Position numbers and translations under genes: made by a program. Below, one piece after another: positions 27,826-36,608 of a stretch of 64,000 bases of DNA (position 1 is its first letter; every line of letters starts with the position of its first letter). The notes beneath the pieces are model-generated. The model worked only from the letters and a program-made list of their open reading frames with translations, ran no database searches and was not told the DNA's origin. Source of the stretch: an uncultured Sulfitobacter sp. (GTDB taxonomy: Bacteria; Pseudomonadota; Alphaproteobacteria; Rhodobacterales; Rhodobacteraceae); contig CANLOQ010000003.1 of NCBI GenBank assembly GCA_947492925.1, positions 434,001 to 498,000 of the forward strand. Direction: 5' to 3'.

Positions 27826-29003
27826 CACAGGTTCTGGCCGATCTTCCCAACGCTCTGCCGCTTCACAGCGCCCAGGCCCGCGACACGCCCCTGCGGGTCG
27901 TGTTGTGGGGCACCTATGACCTGAGCAAGCCGCGCACGCGTATTTTGCGCGACGGGCTGGCCGAGATTGGCGTCGAGATCACGGAAATCCACGCTGATGT
28001 CTGGTCGTCCGATGCCGACAAGAGCCAGCTGAGCCGGGGGCAGATGATGCTGCGCCTTTTGCAGCTGGTGCTGGCCTATCCCGCGCTGGTCTGGCGCTAT
28101 CTGCGCGCGCCACAGCATGATCTGGTGCTGGTGCCCTATCTGGGACAGTTTGATGTGATCGTTCTGTGGCCCTTTGCCAAGCTGCGCGGGCGTCCTGTGG
28201 TGCTGGACATGTTTTTGTCGCTGTATGATACGGTTGTGAATGATCGCAAGATGGTTGCGCCAACCTCGCCAGTGGCGCGTGTTTTGAAATGGGTGGAACG
28301 TCAGTCCTGTCGGGCCGCCACCCGCGTCCTTCTGGATACCCAAACACATGCCCGGCGCATTGCCGACTTGTTCGGGCTGGATGCAGAAAAGGTGGATGCG
28401 GTTCCCGTGGGGGCCGAACCCGGTGCCTTTGCCAAGGTCCCCCCCCGCACACCAAACGACGGGCCTGTGCGCATTCTGTTCTACGGCCAGCTGATCCCCT
28501 TGCATGGGGTTGAGACAATCTTGCAAGCCGCCCTGTCAGACGAGGGCCGCAGACACCATTGGCATCTGATCGGCAGCGGTCAGGATCAGGCACTGGTGGA
28601 AGAGGCACTGCGTGGTGCTGACTGCGAGCATATTACATGGGACCGGTGGGTGCCCTACGCCGATCTGGCGCAGGCCATCGCACAGGCGGATGTCTGTCTT
28701 GGGGTGTTCGGAACGTCGGACAAGGCCGCATCGGTCGTGCCCAACAAGGTCTACCAAAGCCTTTTTGCCAGCCGCCCCGTCATCACCCGTGATGCCCCTG
28801 CGCTGCGCGAAGTCTTCGAAATACCGGATCCTGCCCTTCGCCTCGTTCCCCCTGCTGATCCGGGTGCCCTGCTCGGCGCCGTCACAGCACTTGAAGCCGC
28901 CGGTTTCCCCGCCATTCATCCCACACAGCTGGACGGGAACCGCCCCGCCCAGATCGCTGAAAGCCTGCGCAGCAAGATCGCGCCATTGGTCAAAAGGACC
29001 TGA
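27822..29003 (+). CDS. Glycosyltransferase family 4
   Basis: A 393-residue GT-B enzyme. The N-terminal domain starts RVVLWGTYDLSKPRTRIL and contains VVLDMFLSLYDTVVND. The donor-binding domain has RILFYGQLIPLHGVETIL and ends with the KVYQSLFASRPVITRDAPALREVF block that replaces the usual E-x7-E loop. The product should be an extended glycan or glycolipid head. It is translationally coupled (ATGA) to the upstream membrane protein, and the methyltransferase gene follows after 3 bases. Confidence 0.82.
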   Translation: MTQVLADLPNALPLHSAQARDTPLRVVLWGTYDLSKPRTRILRDGLAEIGVEITEIHADVWSSDADKSQLSRGQMMLRLLQLVLAYPALVWRYLRAPQHDLVLVPYLGQFDVIVLWPFAKLRGRPVVLDMFLSLYDTVVNDRKMVAPTSPVARVLKWVERQSCRAATRVLLDTQTHARRIADLFGLDAEKVDAVPVGAEPGAFAKVPPRTPNDGPVRILFYGQLIPLHGVETILQAALSDEGRRHHWHLIGSGQDQALVEEALRGADCEHITWDRWVPYADLAQAIAQADVCLGVFGTSDKAASVVPNKVYQSLFASRPVITRDAPALREVFEIPDPALRLVPPADPGALLGAVTALEAAGFPAIHPTQLDGNRPAQIAESLRSKIAPLVKRT

Positions 29004-29006
29004 GAA

Positions 29007-29849
29007 ATGACATCTATCGACATGAACGCACAGGATTGGAAAGCCCCGTCAGCGGATGCAGAAGTGCACCCGCACTATGGCCCTGCCCTGCCCCGGCACA
29101 ACTGGGTGCCCGCCCCACGCTATCTGCTGCGCCGCGCACGTGTGATGCAGCATCTGGCCAATACCCCGCCCTGCCGCGTGGTTGATATTGGCTGCGGCCC
29201 CGCCGCGCTGCTGGCGGAGCTGGCAGCCAAGGGATTTGATGCCACCGGCGTGGACCGCGCCCTGCCCGCGCTTGAGCTTGCGGCAAAGTTCGCAGGCCCG
29301 GATAACCCGATGACCCTGCAGCCCGAGTTGGACCCGGCAACGCAGGGCACCTTTGATCTGGCGATTTCGTTCGAGGTGATCGAACACCTGGAAGAAGATG
29401 TGGCCGCGATGACGGAATGGCGCGACTACCTGAAGCCCGGCGGACGCCTGATCCTATCAACGCCCGCACACCCGCAACGCTGGAACGCCGCAGATGTCTG
29501 GGCCGGGCACGTGCGGCGCTATACCCGCGACGGGCTGAAGGATGCCGTGACCCGTGCGGGTTTTGAGATTGAGACGCTGGAATGCTACGGCTTTCCAATG
29601 GCCAACGTGATGGAAATCTTCCGCGCGCGCGCCTACGCTAAAGTGCTTGAAAACGCAGCGAAGTCCGACAAATCCGCCTATGATCTGACCGATGAAAGCG
29701 GCAGCGACCGCACGGTCGAAAGCCGGTTTTGGAAGCTCTTTGCCTCCGCCCCGGTGTCCGCTGCAATGCGACTGGCCTGTCAAATCCAGCGGCCCTTTCT
29801 CGGGACTGATTTCGGTAACGGCTATCTTGTCGTGGCCCGCAAGGTCTGA
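29007..29849 (+). CDS. Class I SAM-dependent methyltransferase
   Basis: A 280-residue methyltransferase. Motif I is VVDIGCGPAALLAELA (about residues 51-66); motif II/III lie in FDLAISFEVIEHLEED and LKPGGRLILSTP, the pattern of UbiG/Coq3-like small-molecule methylases. The C-terminal 90 residues are an accessory region. In this operon the acceptor is likely the glycan or lipid being built; nothing in the sequence identifies it. The flippase-like gene follows two bases after its stop. Confidence 0.8.
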   Translation: MTSIDMNAQDWKAPSADAEVHPHYGPALPRHNWVPAPRYLLRRARVMQHLANTPPCRVVDIGCGPAALLAELAAKGFDATGVDRALPALELAAKFAGPDNPMTLQPELDPATQGTFDLAISFEVIEHLEEDVAAMTEWRDYLKPGGRLILSTPAHPQRWNAADVWAGHVRRYTRDGLKDAVTRAGFEIETLECYGFPMANVMEIFRARAYAKVLENAAKSDKSAYDLTDESGSDRTVESRFWKLFASAPVSAAMRLACQIQRPFLGTDFGNGYLVVARKV

Positions 29850-29851
29850 GC

Positions 29852-30796
29852 GTGAAACGCGCGGTTCGCATCATTGGGACATTGGGTGCGCTGGCGTGCA
29901 TCGGCTATCTGATCCTGCGTCAGGCACCACAACTGCCCGCTTTGGACTGGACCGCGCCCGGGCTCTGGGGCGGGTTGGCGCTGGCGTTGGTCTGCTATCT
30001 GGCATCACAAGTCGCCGCCGCCGAAGCGTGGCGGGCAATTCTGTCTTTTTGGCAGGTTCCGCTGCGCCCCCGCCTTGCGCGCAGCCAGCCGCTTATCTCG
30101 CAAATCGGCAAGTATATCCCCGGCAATGTGGCACATCTGTTTGGCCGTCTGGTGATCGGGCGACACGATGGCGTCTCGGGTGGTGTCCTTGCCGCGGGTA
30201 TTCTGCTTGAGGTGGCGTTTACCCTTGCTGCCGGGTTTATCGTTGCGGGGCTTTTGCTGACCCTTATGCCAGCGACCCTCGCGCCCCTTGCAGAAACCTA
30301 TCCAACACTCGGGGCGGTGCTGTCCCCACTGCCGCTGGCGGTGGTCCTGTTGACCAGTGGCGCAATTGCCGCCTTTGTGCTGCGAGCGCGCCTGCGGCGG
30401 ATATATGTGCCGCCGCCCGGTCTGCCACAACTTGGCATCCCCCTTGCCTTTCACCTTGCAACATTTCCGTTGCTGGGTCTGTCACTCTGGGCCACGGCAG
30501 GTGCTGTTGTGCCCGACGGTGGTCCCGATCTGGTCACTTGCGTTCTTGTGTTTGCCGTCGCCTGGGTTGCCGGATTTATCGTGCCCGGTGCGCCCGGGGG
30601 CATCGGCATTCGCGACAGCATTATTGTGCTGGGTCTGGCCGCCAGTGTGGGCGACGGGTCGGGCCTTGCTATCGCTTTGTTGCACCGTGCGGTATCGGTT
30701 GCGGGCGATGTTGCGACCTTTGGCATCGGTTGGACATTGCGCCGCGGGACTGTTTCCCAAAAAGAACCAAAAGCCGCCTCATTTGCGGCGAATTGA
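29852..30796 (+). CDS. Flippase-like membrane protein (LPG synthase TM / UPF0104 family)
   Basis: A 314-residue membrane protein with about eight helices. It shows the family pattern: an N-terminal helix (IIGTLGALACIGYLILRQ), a conserved SQIGKYIPGNVAHLFGRL block after the third helix (K-Y-I-P-G-N is typical) and APGGIGIRDSIIV, the P-G-G-x-G-x-R-E/D block. Homologous domains in MprF and AglD-type systems move lipids or lipid-linked sugars. It starts with GTG at 29852. In this operon it may flip the glycolipid made by the upstream enzymes. Confidence 0.72.
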   Translation: MKRAVRIIGTLGALACIGYLILRQAPQLPALDWTAPGLWGGLALALVCYLASQVAAAEAWRAILSFWQVPLRPRLARSQPLISQIGKYIPGNVAHLFGRLVIGRHDGVSGGVLAAGILLEVAFTLAAGFIVAGLLLTLMPATLAPLAETYPTLGAVLSPLPLAVVLLTSGAIAAFVLRARLRRIYVPPPGLPQLGIPLAFHLATFPLLGLSLWATAGAVVPDGGPDLVTCVLVFAVAWVAGFIVPGAPGGIGIRDSIIVLGLAASVGDGSGLAIALLHRAVSVAGDVATFGIGWTLRRGTVSQKEPKAASFAAN

Positions 30797-30835
30797 TCTG
30801 CGATTTTCCGACGAACTGGATAATGGAGGCCCGCA

Positions 30836-31792
30836 GTGGTTGATCTGAACATGACGCGCGGTGAGCCGATAGCCGCATTGCGCCACGGCGAAATCAAGTT
30901 CCTGAGCCTTGGACTTGCCGCGTTTCTGGCGGTGGTCGTCCTGTCGTTTTTGCGCGATCAGGCAATCGACTGGATGAGCTTTTTGCCGGTCTACGCCTCT
31001 GCGCTGGGGCTTTTGGTCGTGGGCATCTATATCCGCACCGTTAAATCCGCCGAACGGTTTGCCGCGTTGACCGTCGCGCTGTCGGGCTACGCTCTTTTTG
31101 GTGTGTCGATGGGCATTGTGTTTCACATCTACATGCCGCGTCCCGAACCGATCCTTGACGAATTTTTGCTGCGCGTGGATCATATGTTTGGCTACCACTG
31201 GCCTGACGCTGTCACATGGCTCGCCCGTGAGATGCCGACCGTGGGGTTGGTCCTGAGCTATGTCTACCTAAGTTCCTTTGCCCAGCTGATCGTTGCGATT
31301 GTCATTCTGGGCGCAATGGGCCGGACGACACAGCTTAACCTTCTTTTGCTCACAGGGATGATCGGCTTGTTCCTGACCTTTGTGATCTGGCAGATTTTTC
31401 CAAACCTCAGCATGGGCGCACAATACCCGATCCCGGCAGAAGCTGAACAGGCCATCCGACTGATCACAAACACCACTTACGGCGGCATGATCCGTGATGC
31501 GGCGCTGAATGGTATCCCGGTGATTTCAAACGATACGATGCTGGGTGTTGTGGCCTTTCCGTCTTATCACACGGTGATGGCCTGCCTCTCGGTCTGGTTT
31601 GTCTACAAAACAGTGGTGTTCTGGCCTGCCGTGCTGCTGAACATCGCGATGATACCCGCAATCCATATCCACGGCGCGCACCATATCCTGGATTTTGTCG
31701 GCGGTGTGCTGATCTTCTTTGCCGCGCTATGGCTATCGAAGATATACCTCGCTGCGGGCCAACCTGTCGACCATGCGCGCGCGGCTCACTGA
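30836..31792 (+). CDS. PAP2-superfamily membrane phosphatase/phosphotransferase
   Basis: A 318-residue membrane protein with about six helices. The catalytic features of PAP2_3-type enzymes are visible late in the protein: FPSYHTVMA (the P-S-x-H motif) and HIHGAHHILDFVGG (the second His/Asp site). A K-x6-R-P motif is not evident, as in the inositolphosphoryl-transferase-like branch. It may remove or transfer a phosphate head group on a lipid intermediate. GTG 30836 is used as the start; ATG 30851 is possible. It ends the envelope operon, 60 bases from the end of the convergent RTX gene. Confidence 0.72.
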   Translation: MVDLNMTRGEPIAALRHGEIKFLSLGLAAFLAVVVLSFLRDQAIDWMSFLPVYASALGLLVVGIYIRTVKSAERFAALTVALSGYALFGVSMGIVFHIYMPRPEPILDEFLLRVDHMFGYHWPDAVTWLAREMPTVGLVLSYVYLSSFAQLIVAIVILGAMGRTTQLNLLLLTGMIGLFLTFVIWQIFPNLSMGAQYPIPAEAEQAIRLITNTTYGGMIRDAALNGIPVISNDTMLGVVAFPSYHTVMACLSVWFVYKTVVFWPAVLLNIAMIPAIHIHGAHHILDFVGGVLIFFAALWLSKIYLAAGQPVDHARAAH

Positions 31793-31852
31793 AGACACGC
31801 AGCAAGAGCCAAGAAACCGGGGTGGGTGCGCGCAGATTTGAGATCACCGCCC

Positions 31853-34800
31853 CTAGAACACAAAATCGCTGTCTGTCAGGCTGGCAATGCCTATGTTTTC
31901 AATGATAACTGACCCGCCGCCATCCCATGCGATTGTTACGTTTGCCCCGCCGCCGCTCGACACCACGGATGTGGTGGCGTCACGCCAGTCCTGATCCGAT
32001 GCGCCGCCATCGGCAACGCCAAAGGCAGAAATATCAATCGTGTCGCCGGTGCTGAAATCGGTGATCCGGTCAGCGCCCTGATTTGCCGCAAACACAAACC
32101 TGTCGCCGTCGCCGCCACCCGACATCACATCATTGCCGCCCGCGCCGGTGATCACATCCACACCGGCCCCGCCAAAGGCTTCATCGTTGCCATCGCCCAG
32201 ATTGATCTCATCGTTGCCGATACCGCCGAAGATCTTGTCGTTACCGATGCCGCCGAAGGCGTTGTCATTGCCGGCCTGCAAGAACACCAGATCGTTGCCA
32301 CCTTGCGCAAACACCAGATCGTTGCCAGCGCCGGTGTTGATGATGTCGTTGTCTGCCCCGCCGTTGGCAATGTCGTTGTCCGCGCCACCAAACAGCCGGT
32401 CAAACCCTGCCCCGCCAAAGAGCTTGTCAAAGCCCGCGCCACCAAACAGCAGATCGTTGCCAGCCCCGCCAAAGAGCACATCAATGCCCGCGCCAGCATT
32501 CAAGACGTCATTGTCGTCCCCGCCCGATAGCACGTCATTGCCGTTCTCGCCTTTCAGGTTGTCGGCCCCCGCGTCACCACGCAGCACATCGTTGTTCTCA
32601 CCGCCTTCAAGCGTATCATCGCCGTTGCCGCCTTCGAGCGTGTCGTCGCCGTCGCCGCCAGTCAGCGTGTCTCTGCCCGCACCAGCTTCGAGAACATTGC
32701 CCAGCGCATTGCCGATAATCTCATCATCGCCGGACCCGGTGCTAACGTGCTCCATCCCGAGAAAATTGCGCTCTTGACCGTTATTGTCGTACTCATGCGT
32801 CCCATCATCCAGATCGACCCGCATGTTTTCGGTCGCCGCTGTGGCATCAAAGCCGTCCGTGCCACTCCCGCCGTCGATGTTGTCGATCGACTGTCCGGCG
32901 CTGAAATAGAACAGATCGTCGTTGGCCCCGCCGTCAAGCGTGTCAAACCCTGCGCCGCCATAGATCGTGTCATCGCCGCCGCGCCCTTCGATCTCCATAC
33001 CCAGATCATTGACGCGGATCGTATTGGCGGACGCGTTGTCCAGATAAATCTCGATCCCCGTGACACTCGCACCGCCACCAACAGCCTGCGTCGTAGTAAT
33101 GAACGCTCCTGCAAAATCGACATCTGCCCCGGTGAACAAGTTGTCCATACCAGAGAAGTCGAGCGTGTCTGTTTCGCCCCCCCCGTCAGTATCGTCGATG
33201 AATTCGTTGTTGAGAACCTGTATCAGATCGTCCCCGTCGCCCCCAAAGATGGTGTCCTCACCAAAGCCACCCTGAATCGTGTCATCGCCCCCCTGCCCGT
33301 CAATCAAATTGGCGGCGAGCTCACCGAAACGCACGAAATCACCCAGCTGGGTTCCGACAACGTTTTCGATGCCTGTGATGCTGCGCGTGCCACCCAGTCC
33401 GGTAAACTCATTCGTACCGCTGTTGAAGGTATCGGTGTTGATCACAACGCCCTGACCCGCGCCGGTGATGTCACTCAGATCAAGGGTATCGACGTCACCG
33501 CCACCGTCGATGTTGTCGATCAGCTGATCGTTCTTGATGATGATCGTGTCATTACCCGCGCCCGTTTCGATCGTGTCGATGGCATCAGAACCGGTGATCG
33601 TCTCGTTGTCACCATCGCCGATGATGCGAAGGGTATCCGCAGCACTCCACTCGAAAAACACCAATGAGGACAGATCAAGCGCTGTGCTGCTGTCCATCTG
33701 GACGTTGACGACCATCTCAGCCCCTGGACCGCGGTTGAAAACTCCAAGCCCACTGTTGGCAGATACTCCGGTGCTAAGCTCCTCAAACTGAGCGGCCGTG
33801 AATATGGCCGTTGTTGTTCCAGTGCTGCCATTGAAATCAAAAGCTTCGAAGCCTGTCAGAGAAACCGACGTAAAATCAAAGATCTCACCGTCAGTTCCGT
33901 CAACCACGATTATCAAGTCAACAGAGCCGTCATTACCACCATCAAGAACATCGCCAGATGAAAGCCTGTCCGGGTTGTCAATTTGTAGGACATCTCTACC
34001 CGTCCCGCCAAGGAACGTGTCCGTTCCCGTTCCAAGAACATAGCTATCTGCGCCCGCGCCCCCTTCGACATAATCATCGCCGTCGCCGGTGCCGCCAAAG
34101 ATGGTGTCATCGCCCACCCCGGCATAGATCCTGTCGTTGTCATCGCCGCCGACGATATTGTCATTCCCAGCCATGCCGTAAATCACATCATCGCCGATGC
34201 CGCCGTTCAGGTCATCGTTGCCGCCCTGCGGCACTCCCGTCGCGGCATGGCCCGTGACCGAGATGTTGAGCGTGTAAGTGTCACCGATGACGAGGGCCTG
34301 CGGCGTGCTACCGTTAAAGAATCTGCCAAACTCGATGTAGTAAGTTCCTGCCGTCGCAACCGTCGCGGTCAGCAGTGGATCGCGGGAAGTTGCACCGTTG
34401 AGGTCAAGTGTGCTGCCCAGACCGCCATCGGTGGCTGTTGAATCGTCATCCGTGCTGACAACTGCACCGCTCGCATCCAGCAGCCGAACAAAGCCATCAA
34501 ATGTGTTGCCGCCCGCGCTGCTGTTGCCCCAGTCCGCATCAATGGTAATCGTTTCCCCTGCGCCGACGGTGACTGAAAAGAAGTCCAGATTTCCCGCCCC
34601 CGTGCCGAGAACAGTGGTGTAGGGGATCGTGCTATCGCCAACATCGGGATTTTCGAACGTGCTCCATAGACCGGAGGCATCGATGGAAAAAGCATTCGCG
34701 ATTGAATTGTTGAACTGGATCTGATCGACGACTGTGGCTGGATGATCGCCAAAGATCACGTCGTTGCCATCGCCGCCATTGACCGTGGTCTGACCGCTGG

Positions 34801-34879
34801 AGGCGTTGTCGAGGCCAAAGATGATGTCCCCGTCAGCGGTGCCGGTGATCGAGGTGGATGTGGATGCGAAGTTGGTCAT
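31853..34879 (-). CDS. RTX-type calcium-binding protein, type I secreted
   Basis: A 1008-residue acidic protein. After short Ca-binding repeats at the N-terminus (GLDNASSG, GGDGNDVIFGD), residues ~45-210 form a beta-rich domain with TITIDADWG, FVRLLDASGAVV and GTYYIEFGRF, resembling a bacterial pre-peptidase C-terminal domain. Blocks of RTX nonapeptides alternate with beta segments; the longest runs at 32090-32659. The C-terminus (ADRITDFSTGDTIDISAFG, ending SDFVF) looks like a type I secretion signal. No protease, lipase or haemolysin active site is seen, so an adhesin or matrix role is possible. No type I secretion genes lie in the window. Its promoter would be near 34880-34950. Confidence 0.85.
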   Translation of the reverse strand: MTNFASTSTSITGTADGDIIFGLDNASSGQTTVNGGDGNDVIFGDHPATVVDQIQFNNSIANAFSIDASGLWSTFENPDVGDSTIPYTTVLGTGAGNLDFFSVTVGAGETITIDADWGNSSAGGNTFDGFVRLLDASGAVVSTDDDSTATDGGLGSTLDLNGATSRDPLLTATVATAGTYYIEFGRFFNGSTPQALVIGDTYTLNISVTGHAATGVPQGGNDDLNGGIGDDVIYGMAGNDNIVGGDDNDRIYAGVGDDTIFGGTGDGDDYVEGGAGADSYVLGTGTDTFLGGTGRDVLQIDNPDRLSSGDVLDGGNDGSVDLIIVVDGTDGEIFDFTSVSLTGFEAFDFNGSTGTTTAIFTAAQFEELSTGVSANSGLGVFNRGPGAEMVVNVQMDSSTALDLSSLVFFEWSAADTLRIIGDGDNETITGSDAIDTIETGAGNDTIIIKNDQLIDNIDGGGDVDTLDLSDITGAGQGVVINTDTFNSGTNEFTGLGGTRSITGIENVVGTQLGDFVRFGELAANLIDGQGGDDTIQGGFGEDTIFGGDGDDLIQVLNNEFIDDTDGGGETDTLDFSGMDNLFTGADVDFAGAFITTTQAVGGGASVTGIEIYLDNASANTIRVNDLGMEIEGRGGDDTIYGGAGFDTLDGGANDDLFYFSAGQSIDNIDGGSGTDGFDATAATENMRVDLDDGTHEYDNNGQERNFLGMEHVSTGSGDDEIIGNALGNVLEAGAGRDTLTGGDGDDTLEGGNGDDTLEGGENNDVLRGDAGADNLKGENGNDVLSGGDDNDVLNAGAGIDVLFGGAGNDLLFGGAGFDKLFGGAGFDRLFGGADNDIANGGADNDIINTGAGNDLVFAQGGNDLVFLQAGNDNAFGGIGNDKIFGGIGNDEINLGDGNDEAFGGAGVDVITGAGGNDVMSGGGDGDRFVFAANQGADRITDFSTGDTIDISAFGVADGGASDQDWRDATTSVVSSGGGANVTIAWDGGGSVIIENIGIASLTDSDFVF
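32090..32659 (-). repeat. Run of 21 RTX nonapeptide repeats in the RTX gene
   Basis: On the minus strand, 21 contiguous nine-residue units of the form GGxGxDxLx can be read, beginning GGDGDDTLE and ending GGGDGDRFV. The DNA copies are diverged but share GGCGGCG-N-CGAC-like periodicity of 27 bases. Each half-site pair should bind Ca2+ in a parallel beta-roll. Several units are non-canonical (AQGGNDLVF, LQAGNDNAF). Confidence 0.85.
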
Positions 34880-35297
34880 AGGAAAAGCCCTTGTCGTAAA
34901 AATTTGATTTCAGAACCTGCAATTGTCGCTGCCCGTCACCAGCGGAAAAGTCCCCTGCGGGTAGCTGGCTGTTTTCTGCATCGGTCTTTTTTCAATTACT
35001 CACCATTCGACGCGGGTAGACCTATGGATAACGTATTCAGACTTTGGCAGGCACCCGGATCAGTTGATCCAAGCAGAAAATTTCGCTTCAAAAAATTCCT
35101 GCTGTCCAAAGCCTTAGGGGCTATGAAAGCTTGTAAAGGAGAAAACGGCATTCACTTGCATCAGTCAACCATTTCCAAACCGCAACCAAGGGGCGTTTCA
35201 TGCTTCCTGAGCACCATCTCAAATGGAAAACCCAAGGGCATGACGCGTGTTTTATATCAGCATATTACTTTCAGCAGGGGCACCCTTTTTCTGAGAG
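34880..35297. other. Intergenic stretch without a recognised gene
   Basis: This 418-base gap is more AT-rich than its surroundings and holds the presumed promoter of the RTX gene at its left end. No open frame with plausible coding features was found in it. It joins directly to the methyltransferase remnant at 35298. Confidence 0.4.
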
Positions 35298-35678
35298 GTG
35301 AATGCGGCGGCCGTCGAACGGAAAAATGAACTACGCAAAAACTGGCTCAACCCCACCGATCCGGTGGACCGCGTGCCAGAAGTGGTGCCGGGTTACACCG
35401 ACCGCACCCTGCCCGATAAAAAGGACACGGCAAAAGAACTCAACAAATGCATCCACACCAACCTCTGCAACGCCCGCCCCGCACGGCGGAACCACCCCCA
35501 GAAAGCGCTGGTTGAAGCCGTGACCGTCGCCTACGGCTGGGGCGACGACTGGCGCGACTCCAACTTGACCGAAGATATATTTCGGGGGCGGATTATGAAG
35601 CTTAACCAAAAGCTGGCAGTGGTTGAGCCCAAAGCGGCGGCAAAGGCGAAAGCTTTTAAGAAGCCAAATCAAAGCTGA
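35298..35678 (+). pseudogene. C-terminal remnant of an MmeI/YeeA-like class I DNA methyltransferase
   Basis: The 126-residue frame reads ELRKNWLNPTD, then VPGYTDRTLP, then AKELNKCIHTNLCNARPA and VAYGWGDDW, followed by a Lys-rich tail. The intact family pattern, from memory, is R-x-x-W-L-N-P-P, a V-P-G-Y-P-x-R block, T-L-T-N-L-Y-N-x-R-P and A-Y-G-W, which is the C-terminal end of large single-chain restriction-modification or BREX-like methyltransferases. The SAM-binding and target-recognition parts are missing; only about 450 bases separate it from the RTX gene. Changes such as NLCNARPARRNH at the conserved block suggest decay. It marks a lost defence island or a former insertion. Confidence 0.6.
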
Positions 35679-35921
35679 AAAAGTGACCTCCCGAACCTTT
35701 CGCGCTCAAATTCGCCCTTTGCCCGATGACCTCTCCTGCACTCTTGCTTTGGAACAGAAGATGTCCGCCAGGGTGGGTTTTGACGGTGAGCAGTATCGGG
35801 CGCAAAAAGAGCATCGGCTGGAATGATTGGCAGAGTACGACGGTTTAGGTGATTATAATCGATTTGCGCAGATTCTCCGCGCCGCGGTTCGGCTTACAAT
35901 CACATCCAATGTACGCGCATT

Positions 35922-36254
35922 TTGTTTTGGTTGGCTGAGGCGCTGGGTATCGAGGCCAAGCGCTTGGACGCAGCATCTAGCGCGGCAATTGGTATTAAAG
36001 CAAAAGCTGCGCCTCAATGCGCCACTTTAAGTGGAGACCTGCCATCGGAGTTGATTGAACCCAGTCTAACCGATTGGCCCCATCTCAAACTTGATTGTTT
36101 CAGGGTTTTGATTGCCGAAGGCTTCACCAACACCCCAAGAAAGAAAGCGCACGTTTCGATTCACATGATGTTCATGAAAGGAGGAATTAGGGTTGTTCCA
36201 TCAAGCCCTACTGGTGGTCGAAATGGGGTACTTATATGCAGAATTGGTATCTAA
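35922..36254 (+). pseudogene. Unrecognised open frame, probably a decayed gene piece
   Basis: A 110-residue frame with FWLAEALGIEAKRLDAASSAAIGIK at its start reads like part of a real protein: the same frame can be followed upstream of the ATG through NHIQCTRIL. The second half (RKKAHVSIHMMFMKGGIRVV) has no protein-like character. No family was recognised. It lies between the methyltransferase remnant and tRNA-Ser and is best viewed as debris. Confidence 0.25.
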
Positions 36255-36287
36255 GAATTTCATTCATATCAGTAAATTTGGAAATGC

Positions 36288-36377
36288 TGGCGGAGGCTCA
36301 GGGATTCGAACCCTGGGGACGCTCTCACGCCCGCCGGTTTTCAAGACCGGTGCATTCGACCACTCTGCCAAACCTCC
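36288..36377 (-). tRNA. tRNA-Ser(UGA)
   Basis: On the minus strand the 90-base gene starts GGAGGTTTGGCAGAGTGG at 36377 and ends with an encoded CCA at 36288-36290. The acceptor stem GGAGGTT/AGCCTCC pairs fully (one G-T), the anticodon loop reads CTTGAAA with anticodon TGA, a long variable arm typical of class II tRNA is present (GCGTGAGAGCG region), and the T arm is GGTTCGAATCC. Debris of an inserted region lies to its left, but no duplicated tRNA end was found. Confidence 0.95.
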
Positions 36378-36608
36378 GCTGCACTCCTGTCCTAATCGCA
36401 GCCGTTTGATTCGGCAAACCACGAAATGCATTCTTCCTGTCCTTTCCAAACCTTTGGGGAAAATTGCCGATCTGGGCGCAGCGGTCTTTTCAGGTGCGGC
36501 GTTGCAGGTTAATGTGCCGACAAGATCCTCTTGAGGGGACCCAAAGGTGTGCCGTGATCCGCGGTGAAACGAGGCCCAAACGGGCCCGCAGGCAAGGACA
36601 GAACCACG

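Noticed and set aside
32090-32659. Regular repeats that could suggest a CRISPR array
   Set aside because: The 27-base period is in frame with RTX coding and the units are diverged; there are no unique spacers and no cas genes in the window.
32133-32777. Ala/Pro/Ser-rich plus-strand frame opposite the RTX repeats
   Set aside because: Its periodic sequence is just the complement of the RTX nonapeptide codons.
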